This document shows, piece by piece, positions 35,400-44,300 of a stretch of DNA of 64,000 bases (its first letter is position 1; each line of letters opens with the position of its first letter). The translations under genes were made by a program, and so were the position numbers. The notes under the pieces are model-generated. The model saw only the letters and a program-made list of their open reading frames with translations, was not told the DNA's origin and searched no databases. This stretch comes from Rhizobium leguminosarum bv. trifolii WSM1325 (GTDB lineage Bacteria; Pseudomonadota; Alphaproteobacteria; Rhizobiales; Rhizobiaceae): the NCBI GenBank assembly GCA_000023185.1, contig CP001622.1, forward strand, positions 2,480,001-2,544,000. Reading direction: 5' to 3'.

Positions 35400-36458
35400 C
35401 TAGCGCAAGCGCACAAGAATCTTGTCCCTATCCCAGGACAATCCATCGGAAAATTCGATCTTTTCAATGCCCCAATAGCCCTCGGCCAAGAACTGCTTCT
35501 CGACGGTGATCACTTCGCCCGTGGGCTTGACGATCACCATCAGCTTTGCCGCATTCCGCAGCAACATCACGTCGGAAGCGGTGAGATCGGTCAGGCGAAG
35601 CGTGTCGATCTCGTTCGACATGTTGACGATGTCATCGATGACGTCGGAGCCATCGCCGCTGGTATAGACATAGGTGTCGTCGCCAAAGGATCCGGAAAGC
35701 GTGTCGTTTCCTTCAAGTCCGATGATCAGATCGTCGCCCATCGTGCCTTCTAGAGTTTCCCGGCCGACAGTGCCGGCAATACCCTCGGGCAGAACCCCAC
35801 TGATATGCGCGGCGATGTCCTGCTTCGACCAGATTGTCCCGTCGCTGAACCTGATGCTTTCGATCCCCTTATCGCCACCTGATCGTCCCGACTCGATGAG
35901 GATCGACCCGCCCGCGGCCATACGTGCGGCAGTCCTTTCAAGCGCCCAGGTGAGCCTGCCGTCGCTCTTGGCCGCAGGCCTCGCTTCCTCGAGAATTGAT
36001 ACGTTCTTGGCGGCATCTGCCGCACTCATCCTGATCGCAATGATGAGATCGTCACCCTCCTGGCGAAGGCCGATATCACCGGGGCCCATATCGGAAAAGA
36101 TCAGCGTGTCGGCGTCGCCGCTATCCTCGATCGTTTCCACAATGGTGTCGTTGCCGTCGCCGCGGGCATAGCCGTAGGTGTCGTTGCCGGTGCCGCCGGT
36201 CAGAAGATCGTCATCCTCGTTGCCGTAGAGCGTGTCATCTCCCTCGTCACCTCGGATTTCATCCTGTCCGCCTCGGCCATACACCACATCATCGCCCGCA
36301 CCGGCATGGATCTGTTGGTTACTGTCGGGATCGGATGTAAGGATGATGTTGTTGACGACCCGCCCGCTGTCACGCGATGTCCTATCGTAGATGCTAATCG
36401 ACAAAATCAGGCCCAACCCAAGGATCAGGGCCGTCCGCCGCACGCGCCAATTCGGCAT
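35400..36458 (-). CDS. Membrane-anchored RTX (haemolysin-type) calcium-binding protein
   Basis: 352 residues. The N-terminus is a signal-anchor (RRTALILGLGLILSISIYDR), unlike the two large RTX proteins above, so it is probably Sec-inserted. RTX nonapeptides follow at about 50-95 (GAGDDVVYGRGGQDEIRGDE) and again near 245-275 (GDDLIIGLEGNDTLSGSFGD). Two repeated units contain DTLIFSDMGPGDIGLRQEGD and DTLRLTDLTASDVMLLRNAA, the HCBP-related pattern that pairs with RTX blocks, and GIESIRFSDGT / GIEKIEFSDGL. The start at 36458 is chosen over upstream Met codons because the anchor follows at once. Function unknown; possibly a calcium-dependent surface protein. Confidence 0.82.
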   Translation of the reverse strand: MPNWRVRRTALILGLGLILSISIYDRTSRDSGRVVNNIILTSDPDSNQQIHAGAGDDVVYGRGGQDEIRGDEGDDTLYGNEDDDLLTGGTGNDTYGYARGDGNDTIVETIEDSGDADTLIFSDMGPGDIGLRQEGDDLIIAIRMSAADAAKNVSILEEARPAAKSDGRLTWALERTAARMAAGGSILIESGRSGGDKGIESIRFSDGTIWSKQDIAAHISGVLPEGIAGTVGRETLEGTMGDDLIIGLEGNDTLSGSFGDDTYVYTSGDGSDVIDDIVNMSNEIDTLRLTDLTASDVMLLRNAAKLMVIVKPTGEVITVEKQFLAEGYWGIEKIEFSDGLSWDRDKILVRLR

Positions 36459-36906
36459 TCTTCCAGTCCCCGGCAAGACGCGCCCCGGTGGCATCAACCG
36501 CCGCCGGTAGCCAAGCTCTGTTTGGAGGGAATTACCACCCTGAGATGTCTGTTGTGTTAACGGTACCTATTGCAAGAATGACCGGCCCCCGCGCCCCTCC
36601 AGTAAATCCCGTCCCCCTCTGGGCCTTGGCGGCCCTTCTGGGAGGTTGAACATGCCGTTCCGCGCTCTGCCATCCTGTTCTTCGTCATGAAGGTGGCCGC
36701 CCCCTTCCTTGTCGCACTCGGGCTGCGGTTGCTCTGGAGTGCTCGCGAGACCCCATATGGGCCGGCCGATTTGCCGTCCAGCAGTGCGCGCAACCCAGCT
36801 GCGTTAGCACCCACGCACATACACCGCCTCATTCCATCCCAAAATGAAACCTATTCCCTTCCGCTGCGTTATCCCCCGATACATCCGTTTACCCAAGGTG
36901 AGTGAA
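36459..36906. other. 450-bp gap with duplicated promoter segment at its right end
   Basis: No convincing gene. The last 90 bp (from about 36,815) closely match the segment ending at 37,655: ATCCCAAAATGAAACCTATT, CCCTTCC, GCGTTATCCCCC, ATACATCCGTT and CCCAAGGTGAGTGAAATGAA. That conserved part is probably the promoter and leader of the duplicated BA14K genes. Confidence 0.5.
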
Positions 36907-37389
36907 ATGAACAGATTCGCCATTATTGCCCTGTCGATAACGACGGCCTTCTCCGGAATGCCCGCCTCGGCAGGCCTGGCTTTTGTGCCGAGCCCGGTGC
37001 AATCGGCGCAGCCGACGTCTCAAAGCACCGATGCCCGCATCACGACCGTCGGCTGCAATAACTTCACGAACTGCCCGGGTCAGTTCGGCAATAATCGCAG
37101 GTGGTATCGCAACCGCAATCACTATCGTGACCGGAATTACGACCGCGACGACCGTTATGGCTGGGATCGTCGCTATGATCGCCGGTATCGCCGCCATGAC
37201 AATACCGGTGCCATTATCGGCGGTCTGGCGGCCGGCGCCCTCCTCGGCGGTATCATCGCTTCGCAGCCGCGCACGCGTGCCTACAGTTCTGGTTCGCATG
37301 CGGAGTATTGCTATAGCCGTTATCGGTCCTATCGCGCCTATGACAATACCTACCAGCCGAACTACGGCCCACGCCGCCAGTGCCGCTAG
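36907..37389 (+). CDS. BA14K family exported protein (paralogue 1)
   Basis: A 160-residue protein of the BA14K lectin-like family. A signal peptide ([20 protein letters not shown]) is followed by a proline/serine stretch, an Arg/Tyr/Asp-rich repeat region ([20 protein letters not shown]), a glycine-rich membrane-like helix ([20 protein letters not shown]) and the BA14K C-terminus ([20 protein letters not shown] then GPRRQC). BA14K of Brucella binds mannose and is immunoreactive; the rhizobial members are envelope proteins. The ATG is chosen after AAGG with eight bases spacing; an upstream in-frame ATG lies in the leader. Twin of the next gene. Confidence 0.88.
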   Translation: MNRFAIIALSITTAFSGMPASAGLAFVPSPVQSAQPTSQSTDARITTVGCNNFTNCPGQFGNNRRWYRNRNHYRDRNYDRDDRYGWDRRYDRRYRRHDNTGAIIGGLAAGALLGGIIASQPRTRAYSSGSHAEYCYSRYRSYRAYDNTYQPNYGPRRQCR

Positions 37390-37410
37390 CCGGCCCGTTC
37401 CATTGGAGCA

Positions 37411-37438
37411 AGCCTCGCATGAAGATGCGGGGCTTTTT
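37411..37438 (+). terminator. Intrinsic terminator of BA14K gene 1
   Basis: AGCCTCGCAT-GAAG-ATGCGGGGCT followed by TTTTT; one G-U pair in a ten-base stem. The same sequence follows the second BA14K gene. Confidence 0.85.
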
Positions 37439-37655
37439 GATACCCGAATGCCCGTTACGCGGCTCTCCCGGGGACACCGTAGACTGTCACGCCGTCCAGC
37501 AAATCGCCTTGCCCCCTATCGACCAGCTCTATATGTATGAAAGCACGGTACGTTAGCAGATACGCACATACATAATCCCTCCCGATCCCAAAATGAAACC
37601 TATTCCCTTCCCCCGCGTTATCCCCCAATACATCCGTTGACCCAAGGTGAGTGAA

Positions 37656-38177
37656 ATGAACAAATTCGGCATCATTGCCCTGTCGATAGCGACGGCCTTC
37701 TCGGGAATGCCGGCCTCGGCGGCCCCGGCCTTCGTGGCGAGCCCGATGCAATCGGCCCAGCCGGCGCCTCAAAGTATCGATGCCCGGATCATGACAGTCG
37801 CCTGCAACCCTTACTCCATCGTCTGCTCGGGCAACGGCGATAACCGCAGATCCTACCGCAACCGCGACCGCGACAACGATCGAGACCGCGACCGCCGCAG
37901 CTACCGCGATCGCCGCTACGACCGCGACGACCGTTATGGCTGGGATCGCCGTCACGATCGCCGGTATCGCCGATATGATAACCGATATGACAATAACGGC
38001 GCCATCATCGGCGGCCTGGCAGCAGGCGCCCTCCTCGGCGGCATCATTGCTTCGCAGCCGCGCGCACGTGCCTATGGTTCTTCGCATGCTGAATACTGCT
38101 ATAGCCGCTATCGGTCATACCGCGCCTACGACAATACCTATCAGCCGAATTATGGCCCGCGCCGCCAGTGCCGGTAA
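37656..38177 (+). CDS. BA14K family exported protein (paralogue 2)
   Basis: 173 residues, a tandem duplicate of the gene before it. The signal [20 protein letters not shown], the glycine-rich helix [20 protein letters not shown] and the C-terminus [20 protein letters not shown] are almost identical. The difference is a longer Arg/Asp repeat region ([20 protein letters not shown]), probably expanded by slippage of CGNGAC-type codons. The leader (about 90 bp), ribosome site AAGGTGAGTGAA and terminator are duplicated as well, so each copy is an independent transcription unit. Confidence 0.88.
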   Translation: MNKFGIIALSIATAFSGMPASAAPAFVASPMQSAQPAPQSIDARIMTVACNPYSIVCSGNGDNRRSYRNRDRDNDRDRDRRSYRDRRYDRDDRYGWDRRHDRRYRRYDNRYDNNGAIIGGLAAGALLGGIIASQPRARAYGSSHAEYCYSRYRSYRAYDNTYQPNYGPRRQCR

Positions 38178-38198
38178 TCCGGCCCACGCATCAGAGCA

Positions 38199-38227
38199 AG
38201 CCTCGCATGAAGATGCGGGGCTTTTTT
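38199..38227 (+). terminator. Intrinsic terminator of BA14K gene 2
   Basis: AGCCTCGCAT-GAAG-ATGCGGGGCT followed by TTTTTT, a copy of the terminator after paralogue 1. Confidence 0.85.
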
Positions 38228-38321
38228 GATGATCGGAAGCCCGCTACACGGCTTCCGATCGCCGGTCGGCCGTGCTGGTCTGCGCGGTCATGGTCGACTC
38301 GCTCAGTTGGGCGACACGAAC

Positions 38322-38425
38322 CTAAAGCATGTCGCGCAATAGTGCGCAGCCGTTTTGCGATAACGACATGCGTTGGATAGAAAGATGCGTCAGGAGCGAA
38401 TCTAAAGGATCGCGACGTGCTTTAG
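38322..38425. repeat. Rhizobial palindrome-bounded repeat (CTAAAGCATGTCGCG type)
   Basis: The ends CTAAAGCATGTCGCG and CGCGACGTGCTTTAG are inverted copies with one mismatch in 15. The interior contains GCAGCCGTTTTGCGATAACG followed by ACATGCGTT, a sequence that I associate with dispersed intergenic repeats in Rhizobium. It fills the gap before the GNAT gene. Confidence 0.65.
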
Positions 38426-38432
38426 GTGCGGA

Positions 38433-39023
38433 ATGACATCCGGAGAGACAACAAAGCCCGCCGGGCCCGTCATCCTGCTGCCGCCGGATATGGAAAACCT
38501 GTCGGGCTTCGAAGCGGCGCTCGCCGCCGGCTGGTCTCCCGATCCGCGCCGCGCAGGCGACGAAACCTATGTTCGCGGTGAACTTCAGCGGCTGCGCCAG
38601 GACCGGGCGAAGTTCCCCGACGATCTCATTCGTGATGGCAAACCGCACGCCGGGTCCGGATCGCCGCCTCTCACCACCCGTCTGTTCTGGATCTGGGACG
38701 GCGAATTCTGCGGCAGCATCAGCCTGCGTTTTCAAGCGGGCATAGAGGAGCTGCCGCCCGAGGTGTCGGGTCATGTCGGGTATTCCGTCGTGCCGTGGAA
38801 ACAGCGCAACGGCCACGCGACCGCTGCGTTGAGACTGCTGTTGGCACTGGCATCGAAGGAAGGCCTCGACCGCCTCGTCATCCTCTGCAACGAGGATAAC
38901 GATGCCTCGCGGCGCGTGATCGAGCGCAATGGCGGCGAATTGTTCATGCGCGGCCCGCATCCCTCCGACAGGCCCGATCAGATCAAACTGTATTTCTGGC
39001 TGAGGCCCGGAATCGCCGGCTGA
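38433..39023 (+). CDS. GNAT family N-acetyltransferase
   Basis: A 196-residue acetyltransferase. After a leader containing PPDMENLSGFEAALAAGWSP, the fold is marked by TRLFWIWDGEFCGSISLRFQ, the acetyl-CoA motif GHVGYSVVPWKQRNGHATAA (R-x-x-G-x-A variant RNGHAT) and VILCNEDNDASRRVIERNGG with the final GRPH-like strand. The pattern resembles the predicted acetyltransferases that act on small amines or proteins. The start lies just past a dispersed repeat, with GGAATG as a weak site. Substrate unknown. Confidence 0.88.
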   Translation: MTSGETTKPAGPVILLPPDMENLSGFEAALAAGWSPDPRRAGDETYVRGELQRLRQDRAKFPDDLIRDGKPHAGSGSPPLTTRLFWIWDGEFCGSISLRFQAGIEELPPEVSGHVGYSVVPWKQRNGHATAALRLLLALASKEGLDRLVILCNEDNDASRRVIERNGGELFMRGPHPSDRPDQIKLYFWLRPGIAG

Positions 39024-39154
39024 CGTGCAGCCGACGGATTTTCAGACGGACGGAGCACGGGCCTTGCCCGCCCTTGCTCCGTCCGTCCCGTCAGCCTGGG
39101 GTGGGGCTGAGTGCTGGTCGCGCAGCAGCTCGCGGCGTCGCTGCGTATTGTCTC

Positions 39155-40054
39155 TCAATAGGTCGCGGCCGGTTTCGGCTTCTTCTCGGTCCACTGCGGC
39201 GGCGCGCCGTATTTGGCGGCCACGGCGCCCATCAGTCCGGGCGGCCGGCCGAAGGCGTCGCAGGCGGCGTATTTCGGTTTGCCGCCGAGCCAGGATTTCA
39301 TCCGATGCCCTGAGGGCAGCGAGATATCCAATCCCTTAGGCTCCTTGCCCTTGATCAGCATGCGGGAAAACTCGCTGCTGAATTTCGAAGCCAGGCTATA
39401 GGCATCGCCGACTTCGGAAACGCGGGGGTTGTTCTGCAGCGAGTTTGCCCCGCGCGACCAGACGATTGCCGCCCGCTGCACACCACCGCTGTCGACGGCC
39501 TCCGCCTCGACCGCCAGTCCGCCAAGGCCGGCCGGCAGCCGGGGCACGCTGACGGGCAGTACGAAACCGGTGCCGACGGTCACGACGGTCGAAACACCCG
39601 CCATCGCCTTGTTGGTCGGCACAATGTCGGTGACGACCGAGCGGATAGTCAGATCTGCCGGCTGGCCGGCAGAGACCAGCTGGTATTTGTCACTGAGCGA
39701 AATGCAGAGCGCCCGGTCCAGAGCGTTCGCCACCATCACGCGGTCGGCGTTCGATTTGACGCGGGTCGCGGCGTTGAAAGCGAAGGTCGTCGGCACGATG
39801 CTGACCGTCTTTGCCGGACTAAGGCGCGTCCCATCGACATAGACGCGCGATTTCGACAGCTTGCCCTTCGGCGCGCCGAGATTGCCGTAGGAGGAGAGCG
39901 TGCCGGCCTCCTTTAGCGGCACCGAGCTGCACCCGGCCGCGGCCATGGCGAGCGCCACCGGCAGAGCGAGGGACAAGCCTCTCGACGCCACGGGGAGGGA
40001 AAATGGAAATGGATTGCTGCGCACGCTGTCTGGCCTCCGTCGCCGATAGCGCAT
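39155..40054 (-). CDS. DUF3313-type lipoprotein
   Basis: 299 residues. The lipobox is AAAGC (Cys about 42) after a hydrophobic stretch SLALPVALAMAAAGCSS, with an unusually long, Arg-rich lead MRYRRRRPDSVRSN; the real start may therefore be later. The mature part has GTLSSYGNLGAPKGKLSKSR, ALDRALCISLSDKYQLVSAG, PADLTIRSVVTDIVPTNKAM and a Gly/Val-rich VSVPRLPAGLGGLAVEAEAV, as in DUF3313 lipoproteins. The last 50 residues (KPKYAACDAFGRPPGLMGAV) hold a second Cys. Probably outer-membrane anchored; function unknown. Confidence 0.82.
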   Translation of the reverse strand: MRYRRRRPDSVRSNPFPFSLPVASRGLSLALPVALAMAAAGCSSVPLKEAGTLSSYGNLGAPKGKLSKSRVYVDGTRLSPAKTVSIVPTTFAFNAATRVKSNADRVMVANALDRALCISLSDKYQLVSAGQPADLTIRSVVTDIVPTNKAMAGVSTVVTVGTGFVLPVSVPRLPAGLGGLAVEAEAVDSGGVQRAAIVWSRGANSLQNNPRVSEVGDAYSLASKFSSEFSRMLIKGKEPKGLDISLPSGHRMKSWLGGKPKYAACDAFGRPPGLMGAVAAKYGAPPQWTEKKPKPAATY

Positions 40055-40095
40055 AACCCCGAAAATCGAGATCGATTTTCGGAAAGGATTATGCG
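40051..40095. repeat. Rhizobial palindrome (GCATAACC-CGAAAATCGA type)
   Basis: GCATAACCCCGAAAATCGAG is mirrored by ATCGATTTTCGG then AAGGATTATGC. This is a recurrent rhizobial intergenic palindrome. It overlaps the assumed start of the DUF3313 lipoprotein gene, which is a further reason to doubt that start. Confidence 0.65.
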
Positions 40096-40108
40096 CAGGT
40101 TTAAAACG

Positions 40109-40152
40109 CTAGAGCGTCCTTGGCGCGTCCTGTCGGACGCGCGGCGCTCTAG
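40109..40152. repeat. Hairpin element CTAGAGCG...CGCTCTAG
   Basis: CTAGAGCGTCCTTGGCGCGT / CC-TGTC-GG / ACGCGCGGCGCTCTAG: nested near-perfect arms with a TGTC loop. Often seen next to the preceding palindrome type as part of a mosaic. Confidence 0.6.
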
Positions 40153-40265
40153 TGTCGGGCGAAAGTGGCGGTCGACAATTGCCGCAACATTACAGATCCA
40201 GAGCCTTTCCTGATCAGAACCAGGAAAGGCTCGGGGGGCGGATACTGCTCAAGCAGGCCCGACCT

Positions 40266-41621
40266 TTATGCGAGTTCGATCGTCACCCGCGTCCCTGCAG
40301 CACTGCTCTCGATGCTAACCTCGCCGCCATGATTTGCGACGATCTGCTTGACGAGGCTGAGGCCGAGACCGGCGCCCTTGCTCTTCGGGGTGACGCGATA
40401 GAAGGGCTCGAAAACCAACTCCCGGTGTTCAGCCGGAATGCCCGGCCCTTCGTCGGTGACCGTGATCCGCTCGCCGCCGGAAGGTGAACCCGACACAGAA
40501 ACCGCGATCATACCGCTGTTGCCTCCGTGGTCGATGGCATTGCGTACGAGGTTGCTCACCGCCCTCGGTAGCGCCGACGGGCTGCCTTTGCGTTCGAGCC
40601 TCTCGACCTCGCTTTGAAACGAAATTTGGTAGCCGGCGACAATCGCCAGCGGCGCGAGATCGGCAACCGTCATTCGGGCGATCTCGACGAGATCGACCGG
40701 TTCGTCGAGGTCAGCCGCCTGATCGTTGCGCTCAAAATCGAGCAGTTGCTCGGCCGCCTGCCCAAGCCGCGCCACGTCATCGAGCAGCCGCTGCCGCTCG
40801 CGCCCGTCTGGCATGCCGTCGATCCGCGTCTGCATGATGGCGATCGGGGTCCGGAGCTCATGCGCCGCGTCGAGCAGGAAGCGCTGACGTTTCTTAAACT
40901 CGTTCTCAAGCCGCTCAAGCGTTCCGTTAAAAGCAATCACCAATGGTGCGATTTCCGTGGGAATACCATCCACCGGCAATCGGGCTCCTTGCCGGCGGGG
41001 TTCGATTTCCGATGCCTTGCTCGCTATATCCTTCACGCCGGCCAAAGCGCGCGCTACGACGCGGGGGATCGTTAGAAAAACCCCGGGCAAAGCGATGGCC
41101 AAAAGTGGTGTGTAAATGAGGTAGGTTTTGCCGAGTATTGCCAGAAATGCGGAGCTTCTGCTGGCGTTTCCGCCGTACATCACTCTGTACTCGCCTTCTG
41201 CCGTGTCGACACGGTCGATGGAGGCGACCTCGGTCGTACCAGACGCCCCTCGTATGTCGGCGTCTTTGATGAGGTAAACGTACCGGGCTAGGTCCGCATA
41301 GGGCGCCGGCATTACGCCATAGGAGGCCGTTTCTCCACTGGGTGTTGCGACGAAAAACCAGAGCCTGTTGTTCTCAGCCTTGAACGACCTGAGACGCGGG
41401 CTATCAGCTATGACGATCCTGCCCCGCGAGTCACGCGTAAGAGCTTCCTCGAGGGCTGCAGTCAGCTGAACCTGCATTCCTTCATTGGGTGAGAGGATGC
41501 TGGTGGCGTAAATGCAAAGCCCGATGATGACAGTCGCAACAACAGCCACGAAAACGATACTGAGCTGCCAGCTGAGCGTCCACCAGAGTGAAAGGTTCGA
41601 CTTGGTCGCCTCGCGCATCAT
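40266..41621 (-). CDS. Sensor histidine kinase
   Basis: A 451-residue two-pass inner-membrane kinase. TM1 is LSIVFVAVVATVIIGLCIYA (about 18-37) and TM2 is TYLIYTPLLAIALPGVFLTI (about 163-182), enclosing a sensor domain of about 125 residues. A HAMP-like linker, then the H-box LLDAAHELRTPIAIMQTRID (His about 248), N-box LVRNAIDHGG, G1 TDEGPGIPAEH and G2 KGAGLGLSLVKQIVANHGG. ATGA overlap with the upstream response-regulator gene means translational coupling. QseC/TctE-like in style. Signal unknown. Confidence 0.93.
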   Translation of the reverse strand: MMREATKSNLSLWWTLSWQLSIVFVAVVATVIIGLCIYATSILSPNEGMQVQLTAALEEALTRDSRGRIVIADSPRLRSFKAENNRLWFFVATPSGETASYGVMPAPYADLARYVYLIKDADIRGASGTTEVASIDRVDTAEGEYRVMYGGNASRSSAFLAILGKTYLIYTPLLAIALPGVFLTIPRVVARALAGVKDIASKASEIEPRRQGARLPVDGIPTEIAPLVIAFNGTLERLENEFKKRQRFLLDAAHELRTPIAIMQTRIDGMPDGRERQRLLDDVARLGQAAEQLLDFERNDQAADLDEPVDLVEIARMTVADLAPLAIVAGYQISFQSEVERLERKGSPSALPRAVSNLVRNAIDHGGNSGMIAVSVSGSPSGGERITVTDEGPGIPAEHRELVFEPFYRVTPKSKGAGLGLSLVKQIVANHGGEVSIESSAAGTRVTIELA

Positions 41622-42289
41622 TCTTCCTTCATGAGATAGCCGACGCCGCGGATATTATGGATCGCTACGCCGGCGCCGGCATCGATCAGCCGCTTGCGCA
41701 ACCGCGATATATGCGCGTCGAGCGCATTCGACTGGATTTCCTCCTCGTAATTATAAACCGCCGCCTCCAGCGTCGAACGCAGCACGGTCTTCTCGTTGCG
41801 CCTAGCCAGTGCGGCCAGCACCAAAAGTTCGCGTCGGGGCAGGTCCAGCGGCACGGCATCGACGGTGACGCTCAGATGCAGCGGGTCGATCACCATTCGT
41901 CCGGCCGTGATCTTGAGTTCCGCCAGTTCAGGCGATCGCCGCAGCACGGCCCTGAGCCGCGCCATCAGCTCCTCCACCAGGAACGGCTTACCGAGATAGT
42001 CGTCGGCCCCGAGGTCGAGGCCTTCGATCCGCTCCTTCGGTTCGTTCAGCGCCGTCAGCACGATGATCGGCGTATCCTTCCCCGTCCGCCTCAGATCCGG
42101 AATGAAGCTCAGCCCCTCCCCGTCGGGCAGGCGGCGGTCGAGCAGGATCGCATCGTAGAGGTTCTGCCGCGTCAGCTCGACGGCGTCTGCCAGATGCATC
42201 GTGTGGTCGGTGACGATCCCATGTTTGCCGAGTGCGGCCGACAGCGCCTCGGCCAGCTCCCTCTCATCCTCTATCAGCAGTATCCGCAT
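41618..42289 (-). CDS. OmpR family response regulator
   Basis: A 223-residue response regulator. The receiver domain starts MRILLIEDERELAEALSAAL (acidic pocket at 8-9), phospho-Asp in AILLDRRLPDGEGL (about 51), Thr in IIVLTALNEP and Lys in YLGKPFLVEE. The winged-helix output has NALDAHISRLRKRLID and NIRGVGYLM. A 5'-extended frame exists, but the Met of MRILLIEDE is the standard start. It is the first gene of an operon with the histidine kinase. The small divergent membrane-protein gene opposite may share its control region. Confidence 0.95.
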   Translation of the reverse strand: MRILLIEDERELAEALSAALGKHGIVTDHTMHLADAVELTRQNLYDAILLDRRLPDGEGLSFIPDLRRTGKDTPIIVLTALNEPKERIEGLDLGADDYLGKPFLVEELMARLRAVLRRSPELAELKITAGRMVIDPLHLSVTVDAVPLDLPRRELLVLAALARRNEKTVLRSTLEAAVYNYEEEIQSNALDAHISRLRKRLIDAGAGVAIHNIRGVGYLMKEE

Positions 42290-42429
42290 CGCCCGTCCAT
42301 TGTCTCGCTCACCCCTTCTGTCTGCCACAAGGGTTGCGGCAGCATTGCGGAGCTTGCAAGGCAGCCGGTCATGCTGCTGCAATTGTTGAGGTCCAGCACA
42401 AAGACTATCCGCAGCAGCTGGAGATCAAG

Positions 42430-42576
42430 ATGATCCGACCTATCCTCCGTCTCCTGACGAGACACTTTCTCTCCGCCTTCATCCTTGCCGCGCTGCTCGC
42501 AGCCCCACTCGTCATTCTGCACACGCTTCACGAAAAGACGGCATTCGAGAACGGCCTGCTGATGGACGTCCGATGA
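42430..42576 (+). CDS. Small membrane protein, hypothetical
   Basis: A 48-residue protein with one transmembrane helix (SAFILAALLAAPLVILHTLH) and a basic N-terminus (MIRPILRLLTRHF), so probably N-in. GGAG six bases before the ATG is a good ribosome site. It starts about 140 bp from, and divergent to, the response-regulator gene. Small one-helix proteins encoded beside two-component operons can tune the sensor kinase, but that is only a suggestion here. No family recognised. Confidence 0.5.
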   Translation: MIRPILRLLTRHFLSAFILAALLAAPLVILHTLHEKTAFENGLLMDVR

Positions 42577-42592
42577 TGCAGCGAGCGAACCC

Positions 42593-43135
42593 TCAGGCGG
42601 TCTTACTGTCTGCCATACAATAGGCCGAGAATGCCTGAAGATAGGCCTGCACCTTGAAACGGTTCTCCGCTGCCTCAATGGTGTTGAACACCTCGGTCGG
42701 CTCCAACTTCATCAAAGGAAGCCTGAGGAAAATATCGCCCGCGAACCGGTCGGTAATGGTCGCAAGAACGGTGCGAAGACCCGCCAGCATGTCGTCGCCG
42801 CGATGTGATGCGTGCAGCAGGGCGATCGGCTTATGGACGATCTGCTCTCCTGACACGAGCCAATCGATCGCGTTCTTGAGGCCGCCCGGGATGGATCGGA
42901 CATATTCCGGGCTGGCAATGATCACCCCGTCACTCTGAGCGATCACATCGATGAGATCCCGCACCGCCTCCGGCAGATGCTCTCCCTCGAGATCGGGCGA
43001 GAATACCGGCAACCGCCCCACACCGTCGAAGATCGAAATCTCGATCTCATTTGGCGCAACGGCGCGAACAGCCTGCAGCATGGCGGTATTGGTGGAATTG
43101 CGCCGGGCGCTGCCGGATATTGCGAGAATCTTCAT
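42593..43135 (-). CDS. NADPH-dependent FMN reductase
   Basis: A 180-residue flavodoxin-fold reductase. The FMN phosphate loop is SGSARRNSTNTAML (residues about 7-20), and SPEYVRSIPGGLKNAIDWLV is the PEY-x3-PG-x-LKNAIDW signature of NADPH-dependent FMN/azo/quinone reductases. The typical length is 175-200. The ATG before KILAISGSA is chosen; a longer frame running to 43441 overlaps the ABC operon and is not supported. Likely role is quinone or chromate-type redox protection. Divergent from the ABC operon, separated by 163 bp. Confidence 0.9.
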   Translation of the reverse strand: MKILAISGSARRNSTNTAMLQAVRAVAPNEIEISIFDGVGRLPVFSPDLEGEHLPEAVRDLIDVIAQSDGVIIASPEYVRSIPGGLKNAIDWLVSGEQIVHKPIALLHASHRGDDMLAGLRTVLATITDRFAGDIFLRLPLMKLEPTEVFNTIEAAENRFKVQAYLQAFSAYCMADSKTA

Positions 43136-43298
43136 GACCCTAACAGGAATCGATTGATCATGGCTGTCAACGCAAAAGGCTAGGCTAGGCGCGATTGAGT
43201 AGCGCCCCAAAAGCGACTTTAGCTTGAACTGGCCGAGCCCCGCGTTAGCTTGGGTGCTGCTGCCGAATCGGCTGGAATTACCCCTTGAGGATATACAC

Positions 43299-44300
43299 AT
43301 GTCGGCTTTGATCGAGGCGCGGGGCGTCAGCAAACGCTTCCGGCAGCACAAGAGATTTCCGGGCCTGATGGGCGCGCTGAAGACGTTGGTGACCAACGAA
43401 TATACGGAAGTCCTGGCCGTTTCCGACATCGGTTTCGACATCGCGGCAGGCGAAGCCGTTGGCTATCTCGGCCCGAATGGCGCCGGCAAATCGACGATGA
43501 TCAAGATGATGACCGGCATCCTGGTGCCGAGCGACGGCACGCTCTCGGTGCTCGGCCGGACGCCACATCTGAAGCGGATGGACAATGCCCGCGAGATCGG
43601 CGTCGTTTTTGGCCAGCGCAGCCAGCTGTGGTGGGACCTGCCGCTGGTCGACAGTTTTACCTTGCACCAGCGTATCTACGACATCCCCGCCGCCCGCTAT
43701 GCGGATAATCTCCGACGCTTCAGCGAGTTGCTCGACTTGACGCCCTTTCTCGACCGCGCAGTGCGCCAACTCAGCCTCGGCCAGCGCATGCGCGCCGAGA
43801 TCGTGATGTCGCTGCTGCACGATCCCAAGATCCTCTTTCTGGACGAACCGACCATCGGTCTTGATGTGGTCGCCAAGGATGCCGTGCGGCGTTTTCTCGC
43901 CGAGATCAACCGTGAGCGCGGCGTCACCCTCATCCTCACCACCCATGATCTGCAGGACATCGAGACTATCTGCCCGCGGCTGATCATGGTCGATCATAGC
44001 AGGCTCATCTTCGACGGCGAGTTGAAGAGCCTGCGCGCAGCATTGGGCTCGGCCCGGCGGCTGACACTCGAATTTGCCAGTGACCCTGGACCGCTGCCAT
44101 TGCGCACCGCGGCCCTCGTCAGCGACGAGGGCCTGCGCAAGAACTATCTCATCGAGCGTGAAGATATCTCGCTGGTCACGATCCTGTCGGAGGTCGGCAA
44201 CGGCCGCGATCTCAAGGATGTGGCGCTGCACGAGCCCGACATCGAAGAGGTCATCCGCACCTTCTACCAGCGGCGCAATGCCAAGGCTCTGGCATCATGA
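43299..44300 (+). CDS. ABC-2 type exporter, ATP-binding protein
   Basis: A 333-residue ATPase. Walker A is GPNGAGKST (about 70-78), the Q-loop FGQRSQLWWDLP, the signature LSLGQRMRAE, Walker B ILFLDEPTIGLD and the switch His in TTHDLQDIE. The C-terminal 90 residues (DPGPLPLRTAALVSDEGLRK) are the extra domain of DrrA/NodI-like and DUF990-associated ATPases. GAGG eight bases upstream selects ATG 43299. ATGA overlap with the first permease gene: this is a three-gene operon. The substrate is unknown. Confidence 0.94.
   Translation: MSALIEARGVSKRFRQHKRFPGLMGALKTLVTNEYTEVLAVSDIGFDIAAGEAVGYLGPNGAGKSTMIKMMTGILVPSDGTLSVLGRTPHLKRMDNAREIGVVFGQRSQLWWDLPLVDSFTLHQRIYDIPAARYADNLRRFSELLDLTPFLDRAVRQLSLGQRMRAEIVMSLLHDPKILFLDEPTIGLDVVAKDAVRRFLAEINRERGVTLILTTHDLQDIETICPRLIMVDHSRLIFDGELKSLRAALGSARRLTLEFASDPGPLPLRTAALVSDEGLRKNYLIEREDISLVTILSEVGNGRDLKDVALHEPDIEEVIRTFYQRRNAKALAS

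Noticed and set aside
36687..36905. 72-codon plus-strand frame before BA14K gene 1
   Set aside because: It runs into the duplicated leader and lacks a ribosome site; the second BA14K gene has no equivalent.
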